A DNA stretch of 64,000 nucleotides, taken from contig JACPTK010000006.1 in assembly GCA_016192825.1 (NCBI GenBank), positions 62,001-126,000 of the forward strand, written 5' to 3'. Source of the DNA: Betaproteobacteria bacterium. GTDB lineage: Bacteria; Pseudomonadota; Gammaproteobacteria; Burkholderiales; SG8-41. Positions 62,343 through 64,000 of this stretch are shown here, in pieces. Positions within the stretch are counted from its first letter, which is position 1. Each line of letters opens with the position of its first letter. The notes beneath the pieces are model-generated. The model ran no database searches. It had not been told where the DNA came from and worked only from the letters and a program-made list of their open reading frames with translations. The position numbers and the translations under genes are program-made.

Positions 62343-62549
62343 AGGAGTTTGTCGGACTTAGCACCGACAAACTCCTAATGCAAAACCGCCAGCGCAAAAG
62401 TGAAAGGAAAAGGCAGTGAAAACCCTATTTTCAGCGTGCTCGCATGCCCATTGGAGGCCAGGAAGGGTCGTTATCCCAAATTTTATTCGAAATTCGCAGG
62501 CGGTTTTGCTGTGAGCAGCCTGTCGGAATACCAACTCCGACAGGCTGCT
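62343..62549 (-). repeat. Dispersed double-hairpin element, copy B (207 bp, inverted relative to copy A)
   Basis: AGGAGTTTGTCGG…CCGACAAACTCCT, GCAAAACCGCC…GGCGGTTTTGC, AGCAGCCTGTCGGA…TCCGACAGGCTGCT; same length and layout as 32234-32440. Confidence 0.88.
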
Positions 62550-62653
62550 AGCACTCTCGAAGACCGCGAAAATGCGCTTTTAGTAGCGTAAGCGTCTGAA
62601 TTTAAACGATCAATGACGAAATGCCGTCATCACACGATGGCGTGGGGACCCCG

Positions 62654-63475
62654 ATGACGTTGCAGGAATGGATTTCCGAAACCGCGCTGGGGCGCCCATC
62701 CCAATGGTGGGCACGCTACCTGGCGGCCGGCGTCATTACTTTGCTGTCGATATTCATTGTCGCCGTGCTGTGGCGCCGGTGGGGCGCCATTGCCGATCCC
62801 GGGCTGCTCCTGCTGTTCACGGTCGCGGCTTCGACCTATCTGGCGGGCGGGATGGCCGGGATGCTGAGCGCGGCGATCGTATTGTTCAGTTCCTTCATCC
62901 TTTTTTCCCATCCGTTATATCCGTTCCGCTATTCGGACCTCGACTGGCAGCAAATGATGGTGGTGGCCGTGGCGTGCCCGCTGATCGCCCTGATGGTGGG
63001 ATCGCTCAGGGAGCAGGTGGACCGGCTGAAGATCGTCACCCGGGAAGCGGAGGCGCTGAAAGACGAGATCCGCCGGATCGAAGTGGTAAAGGAAGCGCAA
63101 TTCCTGTGCGAGCAGCGATTCCGTCTCGTGGCCGGGTGCCTGGACGATTACGCGGTGAGCGTGCTGGATGCCAATGGTTTGGTCAAAAACTGGAACCCCG
63201 CCGCCGAACGCCTGCTCGGTTATACCGATCCGGAAATACTGGGGCAAAGCTATTCACGGTTTTTCGCCCGGGAAGATCTGCTCGCCAAACTGCCAGAGCG
63301 GCTGCTGGAGCAGGCGCGTTTTTCCGGGCGCGCGGATGAGGAGGGCTGGCGCCTGCGTAAAGGCGGCGGGCGTTTTCGCGCCAAGACCACCCTTATATTG
63401 CTGCGAAACTCCCACGGTGCCCCCAGCGGCTGCGTAATGGTGGTGCGGGATATGGACCGGTCGAGGGAAGGGTAG
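62654..63475 (+). CDS. Membrane-anchored PAS protein with DUF4118-like TM region, lacking an output domain
   Basis: Multiple TM helices then 'RFRLVAGCLDDYAVSVLDANGLVKNWNPAAERLLGYTDPEILGQSYSRFFAREDL'; stops after the PAC segment. Confidence 0.75.
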   Translation: MTLQEWISETALGRPSQWWARYLAAGVITLLSIFIVAVLWRRWGAIADPGLLLLFTVAASTYLAGGMAGMLSAAIVLFSSFILFSHPLYPFRYSDLDWQQMMVVAVACPLIALMVGSLREQVDRLKIVTREAEALKDEIRRIEVVKEAQFLCEQRFRLVAGCLDDYAVSVLDANGLVKNWNPAAERLLGYTDPEILGQSYSRFFAREDLLAKLPERLLEQARFSGRADEEGWRLRKGGGRFRAKTTLILLRNSHGAPSGCVMVVRDMDRSREG

Positions 63476-63534
63476 GCCCCCTCACGGTAGACTTGGCGCA
63501 CGACCCAGTGTCGTGCCTATGCGGCGCAAGACGC

Positions 63535-63768
63535 TTAGCGGGACGGCTTCCGCTCTGAGCTCCTGGTTTCACCCCTTTTCCTTCGCCGCTGCAGTATCAG
63601 CGTGGCAAGCGCGCCGGCCAGCGCCGCGACGCAGACAACCCCAAGAACGATGCCTACAAAGCTCCAGAACCCTTGGCACCGGGCCAGGGCTTCCTCGGCG
63701 TTTATGCATGAGTCGGCGTATGCCAGCCACCAGGAGATTCTCGCCTCGAGGAATTGCAGGGCTTCCAT
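63535..63768 (-). CDS. Small hypothetical membrane protein
   Basis: 77 aa with one TM helix 'FVGIVLGVVCVAALAGALATLIL'. Confidence 0.35.
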   Translation of the reverse strand: MEALQFLEARISWWLAYADSCINAEEALARCQGFWSFVGIVLGVVCVAALAGALATLILQRRRKRGETRSSERKPSR

Positions 63769-64000
63769 GTTTGGGGGCGGAGAGGGGAAGAAATAATGCC
63801 GTCCTTATACAACCATGGGCAGGTGCCTGTGATGTAATTTGACATAATATACATTATACGCACTAGAACATCGGCGACTTTATACCCAAACCCTCCATTT
63901 TTGAACCCTCATCTGCCACCATACCCCCATATGCAGCCAGACCTCCTCACCGTCCTGGCCACCATGTATGGATACACATACGCCATAGTGATCGGACACA

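Overview
The window is a GC-rich proteobacterial chromosome segment. Gene content and synteny look betaproteobacterial. Two core blocks are present: ppsR/ppsA-pyrG-kdsA-eno-ftsB-folD ... rpoE-rseA-rseB-degP-lepA-lepB-rnc-era-recO-pdxJ-acpS-nagZ-CDF-efp-uvrC-pgsA on the left, and DUF1178-uspA-beta-oxidation genes-MerR/cyclase on the right. Between them lies a conserved pgsA/tRNA-Gly/tRNA-Cys/tRNA-Leu cluster that has been split twice. Element 1 (about 33279-43125) sits in tRNA-Gly(GCC) with a 48-bp exact att duplication. It is a compact 9.8-kb element encoding an integrase, an iteron-bearing replication-type protein, a small terminase, a major capsid protein and a ClpP-like protease. I see no large terminase, portal or tail genes, so it resembles a capsid-encoding phage satellite. 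Element 2 (about 43250-54505) sits in tRNA-Cys(GCA) with a 44-bp exact att duplication. It is a degraded island holding fragments of an integrase, DUF736, an XRE regulator, DUF3883, DUF1156 and AbiEi/AbiEii. It retains a cyclic-di-GMP module: a GEMM-I type riboswitch, a CHASE dual-kinase hybrid, REC-GGDEF-LuxR, REC-GGDEF-EAL and a truncated GAF-GGDEF-EAL. Other points of interest are a 207-bp double-hairpin dispersed repeat found in two inverted copies, a 45-aa glutaredoxin-like ORF that looks internally deleted, a MerR-PAS-adenylate cyclase fusion, an EF-P with an unusual loop, and an IS1380-like transposase remnant. All assignments come from reading the sequence and translations; no database search was run.
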